Positions 35,164 to 45,500 of a stretch of 64,000 bases of DNA are shown here, piece after piece (the stretch's first letter is position 1; the number at the start of each line of letters is the position of its first letter). Origin of the DNA: Dichetophora obliterata (Eukaryota > Arthropoda > Insecta > Diptera > Sciomyzidae); the NCBI GenBank assembly GCA_963920525.1, contig OY986435.1, positions 102,545,615-102,609,614 on the forward strand. Direction: 5' to 3'. The position numbers were made by a program, and so were the translations under genes. The notes under the pieces are model-generated. The model ran no database searches, had not been told where the DNA came from, and saw nothing but the letters and a program-made list of their open reading frames with translations.

Positions 35164-36144
35164 TCATGTGTCCATCTCTGATGCAATTGTACGCGCCACC
35201 TTATTCTGGCCTTGCTCTATTTGAACCGAAACTACTGAAATACAGAATTTGGAAAACACAATCTTCATTGGCATCATTGTGGTAATGTTATGTCTTAATT
35301 GGGCAGAGCGAGCGATTAGAGCATGCACATTATCATAGGCTACGTTGATACAAGGTAACATGTATTCCAAATATGAGTTCTTGTCCTCCAAGCAAACCTG
35401 CACTCGCTCTATAACATCGGCAAGCACACTCAAGGTCTCAGCCAGCACTTCACGAACACTTCTACACAATGAATGCACTGGTTTAACAGCAATGTTGCAA
35501 CATGTACGCAGGTCATTGGTGGTCTGTTGCATAAATTTGTCAACAACTTGACAGCCTTTCTTGTAGATTCTAGAGTTGTTTACCGTGCGCAGCTCCTGCT
35601 TTAGGTTTGTAGCCCATAAATCAATGTTTTCCGTCTGGTTGATTAGCGTATTGTTAAAGTGATCGACCACTAGATTAAACTGCTCATCAGCTAAGTAAAC
35701 CAAGCCCTGAAATTCATCCTTCACAAGAAGCAATTGATTCTGCATATTTCGGACAGCGTCGCGAAGTAACAGCTCGCCAGCGTCTAGAATTCCAGACCCG
35801 ATCTCTTCTAATGCATTTGATATACGACTGGTTATTTTAGTGAGAAGCTCTCCTAAGTTGCTAGTTATCTTCGGCACAGAAGCAGTAAAACTGCGTATTA
35901 TGCTCTGAATAAGAATGTCGACATCCTTTAATGTTTCCTTCAACAACAGAAGTAGTCCGTGTCTGGCTGGTGTTTGTTCAACTTGAAGTGATTTTGTTGG
36001 AATGTGTGCTTTATTTGTTGCTTTCGCTTCTTTAAGAAAACTGAATGAACTCATGTTATTTAAGCTTCCGGTCAGAGACTTTGGCACAAAAATCAATGAC
36101 AACATCACAACTAACGCAACTGTTTTAACTTTTCTTTGTAGCAT
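35164..36144 (-). CDS. Secreted cysteine-containing protein of unknown function (gene 2)
   Basis: Single-exon frame of 326 codons. The start is the ATG at 36144-36142; four further open codons upstream begin with GTG, not ATG. Residues 8-20 are hydrophobic (VALVVMLSLIFV) after a basic start, with a likely cleavage near 25-28, so the product is probably secreted. Sequons: N164 (NNT), N169 (NQT), N189 (NNS) and N286 (NIT). Long helix-like stretches fill 60-180 (regular Leu/Ile spacing, possibly coiled). Seven mature cysteines: C198, C215, C216, C227, C251, C265 and C301, with adjacent C215-C216. Function unknown; no recognised family. A TATAAA and a TCAGT lie upstream and an AATAAA follows. Gene 1 (5740-6894) has the same architecture. 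Confidence 0.8.
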   Translation of the reverse strand: MLQRKVKTVALVVMLSLIFVPKSLTGSLNNMSSFSFLKEAKATNKAHIPTKSLQVEQTPARHGLLLLLKETLKDVDILIQSIIRSFTASVPKITSNLGELLTKITSRISNALEEIGSGILDAGELLLRDAVRNMQNQLLLVKDEFQGLVYLADEQFNLVVDHFNNTLINQTENIDLWATNLKQELRTVNNSRIYKKGCQVVDKFMQQTTNDLRTCCNIAVKPVHSLCRSVREVLAETLSVLADVIERVQVCLEDKNSYLEYMLPCINVAYDNVHALIARSAQLRHNITTMMPMKIVFSKFCISVVSVQIEQGQNKVARTIASEMDT

Positions 36145-36194
36145 TTTAGATGCCACACTTCTATCGATCTCTGTTCAGCGAACAATTTCGTGTA

Positions 36195-36239
36195 ACTGAT
36201 TTAAGTTCAGACGTTAGCACATAGTAAGAGTCATTTATA
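36195..36239 (-). promoter_or_regulatory. Possible gene 2 core promoter
   Basis: On the minus strand TATAAA (36239-36234) is followed by an initiator-like TCAGT (36199-36195), about 53 bp before the ATG. The 42-bp TATA-to-Inr spacing is longer than the usual ~30, so one of the two motifs may be fortuitous. Confidence 0.35.
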
Positions 36240-36529
36240 TTCTATTTGATGATTGTTATTATCAGCAAAATAAAAACCTTTTTTATTTATCAACAATCAC
36301 ACACACGTATACGGGAATTTTCGAGAGAAAATAATCAAAATACTCTCTCTTCATGAAACTTGAAAAGGATTTTTAAAAAAATATACATCAATTCTATTTT
36401 AAACTTACGGAATGATCATATGAGATTTGGGTAAAATTTTTGCATGGAGCATCACTGACGGAAACAAAAAACTTAATTTGGGGGAAAAAAGTTTGGCGTG
36501 ATTTTTGGCGGACCGTTTCTACCTAACGA

Positions 36530-36800
36530 GTAATCGTTTGTACTCGGTCGCTGTAACGACTATATAGTTTTAACCTATTTATACCACCAAGAAATCGTTT
36601 GTACCCGCTTGTATTGATAATTATGTCATTTGTAAGTGTTTGTACTCATTTGTACCGATGATTATATCGTTTTTACCTGTTTGTACCACCGATAAATCGT
36701 TTGTACCCGTTCGTTTTAACGATTATACCTTTTGTACCTGTTCCTACCACCGATAAATCATATGTAACCTTTGTATTTATGTATTTGTATCATCGTTCGT
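36530..36800. repeat. Tandem 'cgtttgtaccc' repeat
   Basis: Diverged units of about 60-100 bp with 'aatcgtttgtacccgttt', 'taccaccgataaat' and 'cgattatatcgtttttac'. The inverse orientation ('ggtacaaacgggtacaaacg') appears at 37150-37180, beyond the MITE 36835-37128, so the array is partly inverted around that MITE. Confidence 0.7.
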
Positions 36801-36834
36801 ACTCGTTTAAAAAACAAAAAAAATTTAAATCTTA

Positions 36835-37128
36835 GGGCCGTTTTCTCAATGTCCGGTTAAACACAAATCAGAACTTAAACCAGCAGTTAGCAAAAAAGCT
36901 CCTTCTCAATGTTCGGTTAAGGCTTAACTGTCAGTTAAGTGCTGATTTAGTTAACGACAAGTTGTGGTTTCGGTTAGCTGCTAATCGAAGGAACAGCTGA
37001 CAAGATTACAAGAAACCGACGGTTGCTTAACCAGCACTTGGTGAAATCAAAATTATTTTTTTAGCTACCATATGGTTAGCTAACTCCTGGTTAAGAGCTT
37101 AACTAACCGGACATTGAGAAAGCGGCCC
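36835..37128. mobile_element. MITE with GGGCCG termini and TA flanks
   Basis: 294 bp. TIRs: GGGCCGTTTTCTCAATGTCC on the left and GGGCCGCTTTCTCAATGTCC (complement) on the right, one mismatch in 20. Flanked by TA (36833-36834, 37129-37130). A second internal 'ctcaatgttcggttaa' near 36904 suggests a duplicated subterminal block. No coding capacity. Confidence 0.85.
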
Positions 37129-37148
37129 TAAAAAAACTTTAAATAAAA

Positions 37149-37185
37149 AACATCGGTACAAACGGGTACAAACGGGTACAAACGA
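37149..37185. repeat. Inverted unit of the 36530-36800 array
   Basis: Three 'gggtacaaac' units in a row, reverse complement of the units at 36530-36800. Confidence 0.7.
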
Positions 37186-37381
37186 TTCCCGTCACAATAG
37201 CGTTAACAAAAATAATTTATCTCAACATGAGTTGAGGACCAATTTTTCTTACCCCCATATTCCCCCCCCTCTTAAGATACAATCCCTCCTTAAGGTGGTA
37301 CAATCAGGTACACACCGAGTACAATCGAATGAAAAAAAAAATCTTCCGTTAAGTGGGCTACCAACTTCACATAGGTATTTT

Positions 37382-37768
37382 TTGAAGCGAAGCTTTGTAC
37401 ACCTCGTTTTGTGATTTGCTTGAGTAAAATCTCAAAAACGACACTTTTTCCATACACCTTCTTCTTAGAATTGTTGTTGTTTTTTGTTTGCGGCAATTAC
37501 AACAAGAGAATATAAAATTAAAAATATTACTATGATAGCAATGAGAATCGAACCCGCACTCTTTCGATTGATAGTACAGCATGCTACCATCTAATCCAAA
37601 CAACATTGAGTTCATCATCATTGAGTTAATTGGTTCATTCAATATTAAGTATTAACTGAACCTATGATGCAGTATATGACAAGAATATATTAAAAGGTTT
37701 GTGCATTAGCTATCCTACATATTTTATTGCGAATGCGTGAAGCTATGATGTAGCAGATCACAATAATC
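37382..37768 (-). repeat. Repeat with tRNA-like core, uninterrupted copy
   Basis: 387 bp, homologous to 21075-21703. On the minus strand: ~150-bp leader, A-box-like 'tagatggtagcatg', B-box 'gggttcgattctca', then the shared body ending 'gaagcttcgcttcaa'. It supplies the empty-site sequence for the hAT MITE at 21292-21552. Confidence 0.75.
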
Positions 37769-37781
37769 GATCAAAAGCATT

Positions 37782-37999
37782 GGCTCTGTTCGGAAATTTT
37801 CAAATCGTGATGCAGTATTCGCACAACTGGCATTTTTTAAGCGCCCAAATTGAAGCGTGAATTTTTTTGATGCGAATGATGAGTTACGCTTAATAAAAAA
37901 ATTACATTTTAGAATGTTTGACGTTTGCAGTGCTGCAAATTAACATTTTGTTTATGCTAAAAAGCAGATTATGTATCATGATGCATTTCCGAACAGACC
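37782..37999. mobile_element. Short MITE with TCTGTTCGGAAAT termini
   Basis: 218 bp. Left end GGCTCTGTTCGGAAAT, right end complement GGTCTGTTCGGAAATGCATC. CATT on both sides (37778-37781 and 38000-38003), a possible 4-bp target duplication. No coding sequence. Confidence 0.7.
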
Positions 38000-38137
38000 C
38001 ATTGTGCATTAGCTATCCAAACAACAAAAGTAGCAAGGTTACATTGAACGGGTTGAAAATTGTCACAAGATACCAATTGTTTTAGGTGTAGATTTTAATT
38101 GCGAATTCATACATGAATGTTCACAGGCACTTAACAC

Positions 38138-39742
38138 GGGGGTTATACGAGACAGTACTGTTAAAACAGTGAAAAATACACATTAGTTGTCAAACTTTTG
38201 TGTCTGTGAATAAGAGTCCAGACTGTTGGTAAAACAGTTGGCAAGCCAGTAGACAAAATAGTAAAAAATTTATATTTTATGAAGAAAATGAGCACGCCAA
38301 AGTATTGCAAATTTCCAATTAATTTTATTAAATTTTTTCATCTTCTGTCATTTGATATGCTAAATATCATTCTACTGTCCTAGATACTGTCCCGCCAACT
38401 GTCTACAAAAAAGTTAAGACAGTAGAGCAGACAGTAGCAGACAGCTGCAAAAGTGAGTGTGTGGGTAAAAATTTGGGAATGTCCCAGTAGTTCGCGGCAT
38501 CATTGACGAACTTTTCGTGATGATTTCTTAAAGGAAGTTTCGGCATGAGCTGCTGGACTTTATAATGCAAATTAGCGGTTGTCAGCGCCTAATTTTTTCC
38601 ACTCTATTACAACAACTTCAAGACATTCATGACTGTTGTAATTCGCCGAATCGTTCAGAGACTAAACTGCAGAGTTCGCAAACTATCGATGATTTCACAC
38701 TATCGTGACTATCGATAGTTTTGGACTGACTATCGATGGTTTTCGATAGTAATTAAATATTCATTGACACCACTGTTTAGGTTTCATTGCCATTGCTGTC
38801 GAATTCATTTGACTTTGACAATTTGGTATAATTTTTTTCTGTTTTGTAGAGTGAAAGCTCAGGTGATGTTTCTTATAAATGTATGAGCATTGTGTTGATT
38901 TAGAAGATAGTTGATAGTTAGTTAGAGGTTGAAAAGATGGAGTAGATTCGGTGAAGATTTGTTTTAAACTTGCACAGCTCAAAACTGACGGGAAACACTC
39001 TCGCAGGGAGACTATTCCACTACTTTACCGTACGACTAAAGAACGAATTATCACTACAACGTGAGGTTCTGTGTGACATTAAGGCAATGGTAAAGTAGTG
39101 GGCTTGGACAGCTGCCCGAGTGGACCTGGAAAATATACGGTGTGGTGACGTCAGGCCATTACGGAACCAACATTACGTCGATTTCCAATAGAGTTAAAAG
39201 AAGATGAAATATTTTTATGCCCTATTAAATATATCGCTCGACGTTGAATTCGGTCCAGTAGCACGTTTCGATTTTAATTCCTTGACGAATTTTATTTATA
39301 AAATTTGGACCATGGGATGGTGTGCCGCCGAGGTCGCGGAGGCCATTTGGCCGATATTTTGATCCATACCTAATTGAACCATACCAATAATATCATAATA
39401 AAAAGAAATTACAATAATTTCCTAAATAATTTGTGTCTTATTCAAAATCAACATCGGCCCTTAAAATTTAACCACCCTTTATTTCTGTCTACTTTTCGTT
39501 AACGAAACTTCCTCAATATTTCGATATTGGGTTCGTGCATGATAAATCCCGACGTTTCTGCATTGTGTCTTGTACGAATTTGGAACATTTATATGAAATT
39601 TTCGTCACTGAAATGTATGGCCAAATCAGCATGTTTCGTTAAGAATTAAGAAAAGTCGTACGTGATTCATTTGAGATTTCTTCAAGACTGGAACTACTGG
39701 GGTGTTACGACTGTCTGAACAGTACTGTCTCGTGTAACCCCC
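38138..39742. mobile_element. 1.6-kb element with 25-bp TIRs
   Basis: Left end GGGGGTTATACGAGACAGTA and right-end complement GGGGGTTACACGAGACAGTA agree at all but one of 20 positions; identity continues to 'ctgtt'. No target duplication is evident. The interior (38450-39560) has no long frame; near 39345 the minus strand reads WPPR followed by degenerate sequence, which may be the last catalytic block of a mariner-type transposase, but this is weak. Confidence 0.7.
38683..38750. promoter_or_regulatory. Cluster of ATCGAT sites including a perfect DRE
   Basis: TATCGATA occurs at 38710-38717, with ATCGAT at about 38685 and 38732 and 'tcgatagt' at 38743. TATCGATA is the Drosophila DRE bound by DREF/BEAF-32. 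It lies inside a transposon-like element with no gene beside it, so function is unproven. Confidence 0.35.
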
Positions 39743-40114
39743 ATGGCAATGCCGAAAATTTAAGGTATTTTTAAGAAGTTTTTTGAAAGTTAAAATATTG
39801 AACAACGATATTTAAACATTTGTGGTATAGTGTAGTACTAAATTCATTCATTCATAATAAAAAAAATTTTTTTTTAATGTAAAAAATTGTTAATCATGTT
39901 CAAAATGGCGCTCTCCAAGAGACGCTCTCATAGGAAAGTGGCATGGACGGTGTTGTAGATTTTGACTTTTATATTTATCTGAAAAAAAAGCCAAGAATAT
40001 TATTAATCACTATGAGTGCAGCTATGGCTGGCACTAGAAAGAAAAAATATTGAAAATTGACAGAATGACGCGCTTTTGAAAAATAAGTTCTTAAAACAGC
40101 TTGTTTTCTACCGG
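39743..40114. other. Spacer, nothing recognised
   Basis: AT-rich; no frame or repeat. Confidence 0.4.
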
Positions 40115-40469
40115 TTGTAACGGGGATCCCCGTTACAAGGTTGCACCCCGCACACTACGCCACTGCCTTACTACACCACTGTGCGCTTAACTCAACCAAC
40201 AGCCATACCTACACACACACGCACACATACAGCCAGCACATTCAACGTAGCCAACAGCCGATTCTACATAAACCACACGCAACGCTATAATTCCCAGAAG
40301 GTTAATGGCAGCATACGGATAAATAGAGTGCATTGTGACAGACTTCGGCACGGCTCGAGAGCGTAGTGCTTTGTACCGTCGCTACTTGTTGGAAACGAGA
40401 ACAAGTTTGTTGTTTCGAACGAGCTATCGCAAGGTGGCTCGTATGAATAAATCTAGTTTTTTGTATTTT

Positions 40470-41325
40470 ATTTAAGTATTTAGCGGCTCATTACGTGTGC
40501 TTCGGCATATCGGGAGTCTCGTCTTTTTTTACTTTTACTTATTTAGCGGCTCATTACGTGTGCTTCGGCATATCGGGAGTCTCGTTTTTTTTTTTTTGTA
40601 TTTAGCGGCTCATTACGTTTGCTTCGGCATATCGGGAGTCTCGTCTTTTTTTTTTGTACTTATTTAGCGGCTCATTACGTGTGCTTCGGCATATCGGGAA
40701 GCCTCGTCTTTTATTTAAGTATTTAGCGGCTCATTACGTGTGCTTCGGCATATCGGGAGTCTCGTCTTTTTTTTTTACTTTTACTTATTTAGCGGCTCAT
40801 TACGTGTGCTTCGGCATATCGGGAGTCTAGTCTTTTTTTTTTATTTAGCGGCTCATTATGTGTGCTTCGGCATATCGGGAGTCTCGTCTTTTTTTTTTAA
40901 GTATTTAGCGGCTCATTACGTGTGCTTCGGCATATCGGGAGTCTCGTTTTTTTTACTTTTACTTATTTAGCGGCTCATTACGTGTGCTTCGGCATATCGG
41001 GAAGCCTCGTCTTTTATTTAAGTATTTAGCGGCTCATTACGTGTGCTTCGGCATATCGGGAGTCTCGTCTTTTTTTTTTACTTTTACTTATTTAGCGGCT
41101 CATTACGTGTGCTTCGGCATATCGGGAGTCTCGTCTTTTTTTTTTATTTAGCGGCTCATTACGTTTGCTTCGGCATATCGGGAGTCTCGTCTTTTTTTTT
41201 AAGTATTTAGCGGCTCATTACGTGTGCTTCGGCATATCGGGAGTCTCGTCTTTGATTTAAGTATTTAGCGGCTCATTACGTTTGCTTCGGCATATCGGGA
41301 GTCTCGTCTTTTTTTTTAAACGTAT
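40470..41325 (+). repeat. 14-copy ~60-bp minisatellite with higher-order pattern
   Basis: Each unit has TTTAGCGGCTCATTACGTGT then GCTTCGGCATATCGGGAGTC, then a T-run of variable length. Unit length is about 56-66 bp. Variants recur in order: the 'gggaagcctcg' unit at about 40695 and again at about 41000 is followed both times by the 'acttttactta' unit and then a short unit. This points to a ~305-bp, five-unit duplication. Confidence 0.95.
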
Positions 41326-41439
41326 ACCAAGGCGCTTCACGCCATATTTATAAAGATATGTACCTTAGTATGAAAATTGTATACAATAATACGAACTAGT
41401 AAGTCACGCAGCATAGTCGGGTCTTGCCGAAGTCAGTCA

Positions 41440-41630
41440 CACCGAACATCACCGAGTATCACCGAACAGCACCGAACTTCAGCGAACACCGGAAAACACC
41501 GAACATCACCGAACATCACCGAACTTCAGCGAACACCGAATATCACCGAACAGCACCGAACTTCAGCAAACACCGAACATCACCGAACATCACCGAACTT
41601 CGCCGAATACCGAATATCATAATACCGAAC
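41440..41630 (+). repeat. CACCGAACAT minisatellite
   Basis: About 18 tandem 10-11-bp units of caccgaacat, caccgaactt, cagcgaacac and caccgaatat. A ~62-bp block is repeated at a higher level. It reads open in two frames (His/Arg/Thr/Ser and Asn-rich), but this follows from the repeat and is not evidence of a protein. Confidence 0.9.
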
Positions 41631-41846
41631 CAGCGTCGGCAGACTCACCCACAGCTGTATATTAATCATATTCCTAAAATATTGTGTATTGTACGAAAGA
41701 CTTGATTTAACAATAAAACAGAAAATATCGTCTGAGCACGAAAATCACCAAGTCTACTTATTTATTTCGGACAAAAGTTTGAGGGTCTTTTGTGTGACCC
41801 CGGAACCGCTGAGCATACCTCAGTCTGTGAACAAAACCCCCATTAC

Positions 41847-42335
41847 GATGTTTTTGAAATAAAACTTTGACTCTAGTTCCAGCGATAGCCACTGATGTTA
41901 TGAATAGCATATTTAAATTTCAGATGATTCTACAACTCCAAGCCGAAAAAAGTAGTTTTGAGATAAATTAGTATAAAGAGAATGAATCTAGACGAAACAC
42001 TGTGACTGGGCACCTACTAAAACGGATGTTGAAGTGAAAATAACGTCAGAAATACTTTGCATTTGAAATATCAAATCAAATTAATTTCATACAAAAATTT
42101 TAGGCCTTAAACAATGCCATTTTGATAAATAAAATTTGCGAGTGATAAGCGATCCAAATATTTACACAACAGGGGCATTACTCTGTAATTCGATTCGAAA
42201 AGCAAATGCGATTTTAATTTAAAGTCTTGCTTAAAGTGAAACAAAAAAATTCGAACAACAACGAACGTATAAGTAACATTATTTGCTTTGAAGCGTTGAA
42301 AACAGCAAAGATATATATAGCTTATTAACCCATTA
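41847..42335. other. Spacer, nothing recognised
   Basis: No supported feature before the GC-richer RTE start near 42336. Confidence 0.4.
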
Positions 42336-45196
42336 ATGCAGGAAACCGGGGGGGCGAACCTATACAGGGTAACATGTCTGACTGCCTCAACCTGGCGAGG
42401 CCAGCATAATCTTTTTGAAATCGCCTCAAGTCAATTCAAACCTCCACGTGGTGTTTCCTGGGCAACGTCAAAACTGACAACCGTTAGTTTGGCGGCTAAT
42501 TTGAGCGGCGGACCTCCCTAGACTTAAAATAGGTTGTGCGACGGGTTTGAAGTCCACCCGTAAAAACCCATTTCAATGAAAACTAATAAGAATAGAAGAA
42601 AACTGATCCCCAAATGTGATGACGACTTCCGCAAACGAAAAACTGATAATGATTTACGGATATGCACCTGGAATGTTCGAACCCTTAATTGGGAAGGTGC
42701 CTCTATCCAACTGATATCACTGCTATCCAAGAAATGCGATGGAAGGGACAGGGTTGCATTCGGCATGCACCTTGTGATATCTACTACAGCGGCCATGCGG
42801 AGAAGCACGAGTTTGGATTCGGATTTGTAGTTGGCAAGAGACTACGGCCCCACGTTCTGTGATTCACACCTGTGAACGAACTACTTGCCATAATCCGCAT
42901 CAAGGTTAAATTTTTCAATATAAGCCTAATATGTGCGCACGCTCCGACAGAAGACAAGGACGATGAGATCAAGGAAATTTTCTACGAGCGCCTTGAAAAT
43001 GCTTACGAGCGCTGCCCCCGTCACGACGTAAAAATCGTGCTTGGTGACTTCAACGCTAAGGTGGGTAAGGAAAATATATTTGGTCCAACAGTCAGAAAGT
43101 TCAGCCTCCACGATAACACCTCCGATAACGGAATGAGGCTGATTGACTTCGCCGCAGCACGAAACATGGTCGTAAGTAGCACTAGATTCAAGCATCTCAA
43201 TATTCATAAGGCCACCTGGATGTCCCCTGGTCAAAAAATCAAAAATCAAATTGATCACGTTTTGATCGACGGAAGGCACTCTTCCACTGTATTGGATGTA
43301 CGCACGATCCGTGGTGCAAACATTAACTCGGATCACTATCTTGTTGCAGCCAAGATCTGTACACGTCTGTGCGCTGCTAAGAATACACGCAACCCTACAC
43401 AGAGAAAGCTAGACGTCTGCAAGCTGCAATCGAAACAGACAGCCGATGCTTTCGCCACTCGACTCTCACTCCTGCTTCAAAGCACTCCTCCAATCGATGA
43501 TATATGCGTGCAGTGGACACACATTTCCAACTCCATGCGTGCGGCTGCTGAAGAGGTGATTGGCTACCACCGCCCTCGCCGAAACCAGTGGTACGACCAG
43601 GAGTGTCGCGACGCCACTGCAGAGAAAGACGCCGCCTACAAAGCCACCCTGCAGTCGGTTGTAACGCGCGCTGCTAAGGAGCGATACAAAGAAAAGAGAA
43701 GGGAAGATAAACGTATTTTCAGGCGGAAAAAGAGAGGCAGAAAAGCGCGAGCAAGAGAAGATTGAGATGTATGGTGACAGGAATATGGCCCGAAAATTTT
43801 TCGAAAAAATAAGACGCCTTGCCGATGGTTTTAAAACCGGGGCCTCTTACTGCAAGGATGAAAACGGGAATCTAGTGACAGATGTCGAGTACACTGACTT
43901 TATGGAGGGAACACTTCTCTATGCTTCTAAATGGCGACACTAATAACATTCCCGCCAATAGAGATGATATCCCGGAAACCCCAATTACGGATGACAGCGT
44001 CGAGGTTCCGCTGCCCGACTATGATGAAGTTCTGACAGCTATAGCTCGGCTTAAAAATAACAAAGCCGCGGGAGCTGATGGCTTACCTGCTGAGCTGTTT
44101 AAGAACGGAGGCGAAGCTCTACTTAAATGCATTCACGAGCTTCTATGCAGAATATGGTCGGAAGAATGCATTCCGAACGATTGTAATCTCAGTTTGCTCT
44201 GCTCAATCCACAAGAAAGGCGATCCCACTATCTGTGCCAATTACCGTGGGATAAGCCTTCTTAATATCGCATATAAGGTCCTGTCGAGCGTTTTATGTAA
44301 AGATTGAAGCCCATTGTAAACGAACTGATCGGACCTTATCAGTGTGGCTTCAGACCTGGAAAGTCCACCATAGACCAGATTTTCATGCTACGACAAATCT
44401 TGGAGAAGACTCAAGAAAAACAAGTTGATACCCACCATCTTTTTGTCGACTACAAAGCCGCCTTCAACAGCCCAATAAGGAAGCACCTGTACTGCACCAT
44501 GTCTGAATGTGGTATTCCTGCAAAACTAATACGACTTTGCGGGATGACACTGAGCAACACCAGCAGCTGCAGTTAAAATCGGGAAGGATCTCTCCCCACC
44601 AATTGTCCCCACCAACGACATCAGCATTGAGATCAAACGAAGAATAACTCTTGCCAACAGGTGTTACTTTGGGCTCAGTAGGCAATTGAGAAGCAGAGCC
44701 CTCTCTCGACAAACGAAAATCACGCTATATAAATCGCTCATCATGCCCATCCTACTTTATGTATCACAAACCTGGACGCTGAGCAGTTCAGATGAAAAGA
44801 CTTTAAGAGCATTCGAGAGAAAGATTCTTCGTAAGATTACGGACCAATCTGCGTCAATGGCGAGAACCGAATACGGTGGAATGATGAACTGTATGAGCTG
44901 TACGCTGACATCGACATAGTCAAGCGCATAGTCAAGAGCGGCTTCGCTGGCTTGGTCATGTTCAGCGCATGAAAGACGATGCTCCAGTGAAGAAAACATT
45001 CAATTCGGTACCCAGCGGCGGTCAACGCAAAAGAGGACGACCGCATCTTCGTTGGAAAGACCAAGTAGAGGACAACCTAACGAAACTTGGAATTTCCAAC
45101 TGGCGCCAGCAAGCGAAAGACAGAAATGGCTAGCGCAAATTCTTAGATGAGGCCAAGACCGACATACGGTTGTAGCGCCAACTAAGTAAGTAAGTA
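42336..45196 (+). mobile_element. Internally deleted RTE-type LINE
   Basis: A GC-rich ~240-bp 5' leader, a single ORF with endonuclease and RT, and a 3' end with (TAAG)n repeats (45183-45196), as in RTE-clade elements. Base composition is clearly less AT-rich than the surroundings. Codon frame is broken several times and the RT palm is deleted. Confidence 0.85.
42576..44960 (+). pseudogene. RTE endonuclease/reverse transcriptase
   Basis: ATG at 42576. Endonuclease: 'RICTWNVRTLNWEG', shifted 'DITAIQEMRWKGQG', 'LICAHAPTEDKDDEIKEIFY', 'VKIVLGDFNAKVGKE', 'IDHVLIDGRHSSTVLDVRTI' and 'GANINSDHYLVAAKI'. A basic linker leads to RT: 'RLKNNKAAGADGLPAELFK', 'CSIHKKGDPTICANYRGISL', 'QCGFRPGKSTIDQIFMLRQI' and 'HHLFVDYKAAFNSPIR' (D of motif A). 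Near 44576 the sequence jumps to the C-terminal 'ITLANRCYFGLSRQL' and 'TKITLYKSLIMPILLYVSQT'. The segment with the catalytic A/FADD motif is missing. Confidence 0.9.
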
Positions 45197-45199
45197 GAA

Positions 45200-45348
45200 G
45201 TTTGCCATTGTCTTCAGAGAGGTGACGTCCAAATAGAAAAATTAATTCAATTGAAAAAACTTTCTGTCTGAGCTGGAATTGAACCCGGGCTACCGCGGTT
45301 CTTTAGTTTAGGGACCACGCACTCTACCCACTAGGCTACGGTCGCCAC
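45200..45348 (-). mobile_element. tRNA-derived SINE, family 2, copy 2
   Basis: About 150 bp, minus strand, same head and body as 30612-30739 and 47667-47813. Its 3' end abuts the (TAAG)n tail of the RTE element. Confidence 0.85.
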
Positions 45349-45500
45349 ATAAAAACGTTTACCAAAATTAAAAAGTTCGTACATTTTTAATTTAGAATCC
45401 TAAAAAAAATGTTTAGATTACAGTCTTTGCATTTGATAGTTTTGAGAAACTCTAAAATCTTACATTGTGCGCAGTTTGAGCAGAAAAGAGATTAACTATA

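Larger units (their letters stand above)
40115..41846 (+). mobile_element. Possible solo LTR enclosing two minisatellites
   Basis: It begins at a perfect 24-bp palindrome (half-site TTGTAACGGGGA, 40115-40138); TGTAACGGGG is a common gypsy LTR start. About 1.7 kb later 'cccccattacg' (41836-41846) approximates the expected inverted end. Between them are a 14-unit minisatellite, a CACCGAACAT minisatellite and an aataaaac polyadenylation-like signal (about 41710). No target duplication or second LTR was found, so this is an inference. Confidence 0.35.

Noticed and set aside
37530..37600. tRNA gene on the minus strand
   Set aside because: The tRNA-like part is embedded in a repeat present twice, with no good cloverleaf.
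38641..38760. Active DREF-regulated gene promoter
   Set aside because: No gene or initiator follows on either strand; kept only as a motif cluster.
40740..40970. Protein with repeated SGVSSFFF-like segments
   Set aside because: Translation of the 60-bp minisatellite; no independent support.
40470..41325. CRISPR array
   Set aside because: Units are contiguous tandem repeats without unique spacers, in a eukaryotic setting.
41377..41705. Low-complexity protein genes (His/Thr/Asn-rich)
   Set aside because: Open frames in two registers over a 10-11-bp minisatellite; openness follows from the repeat.
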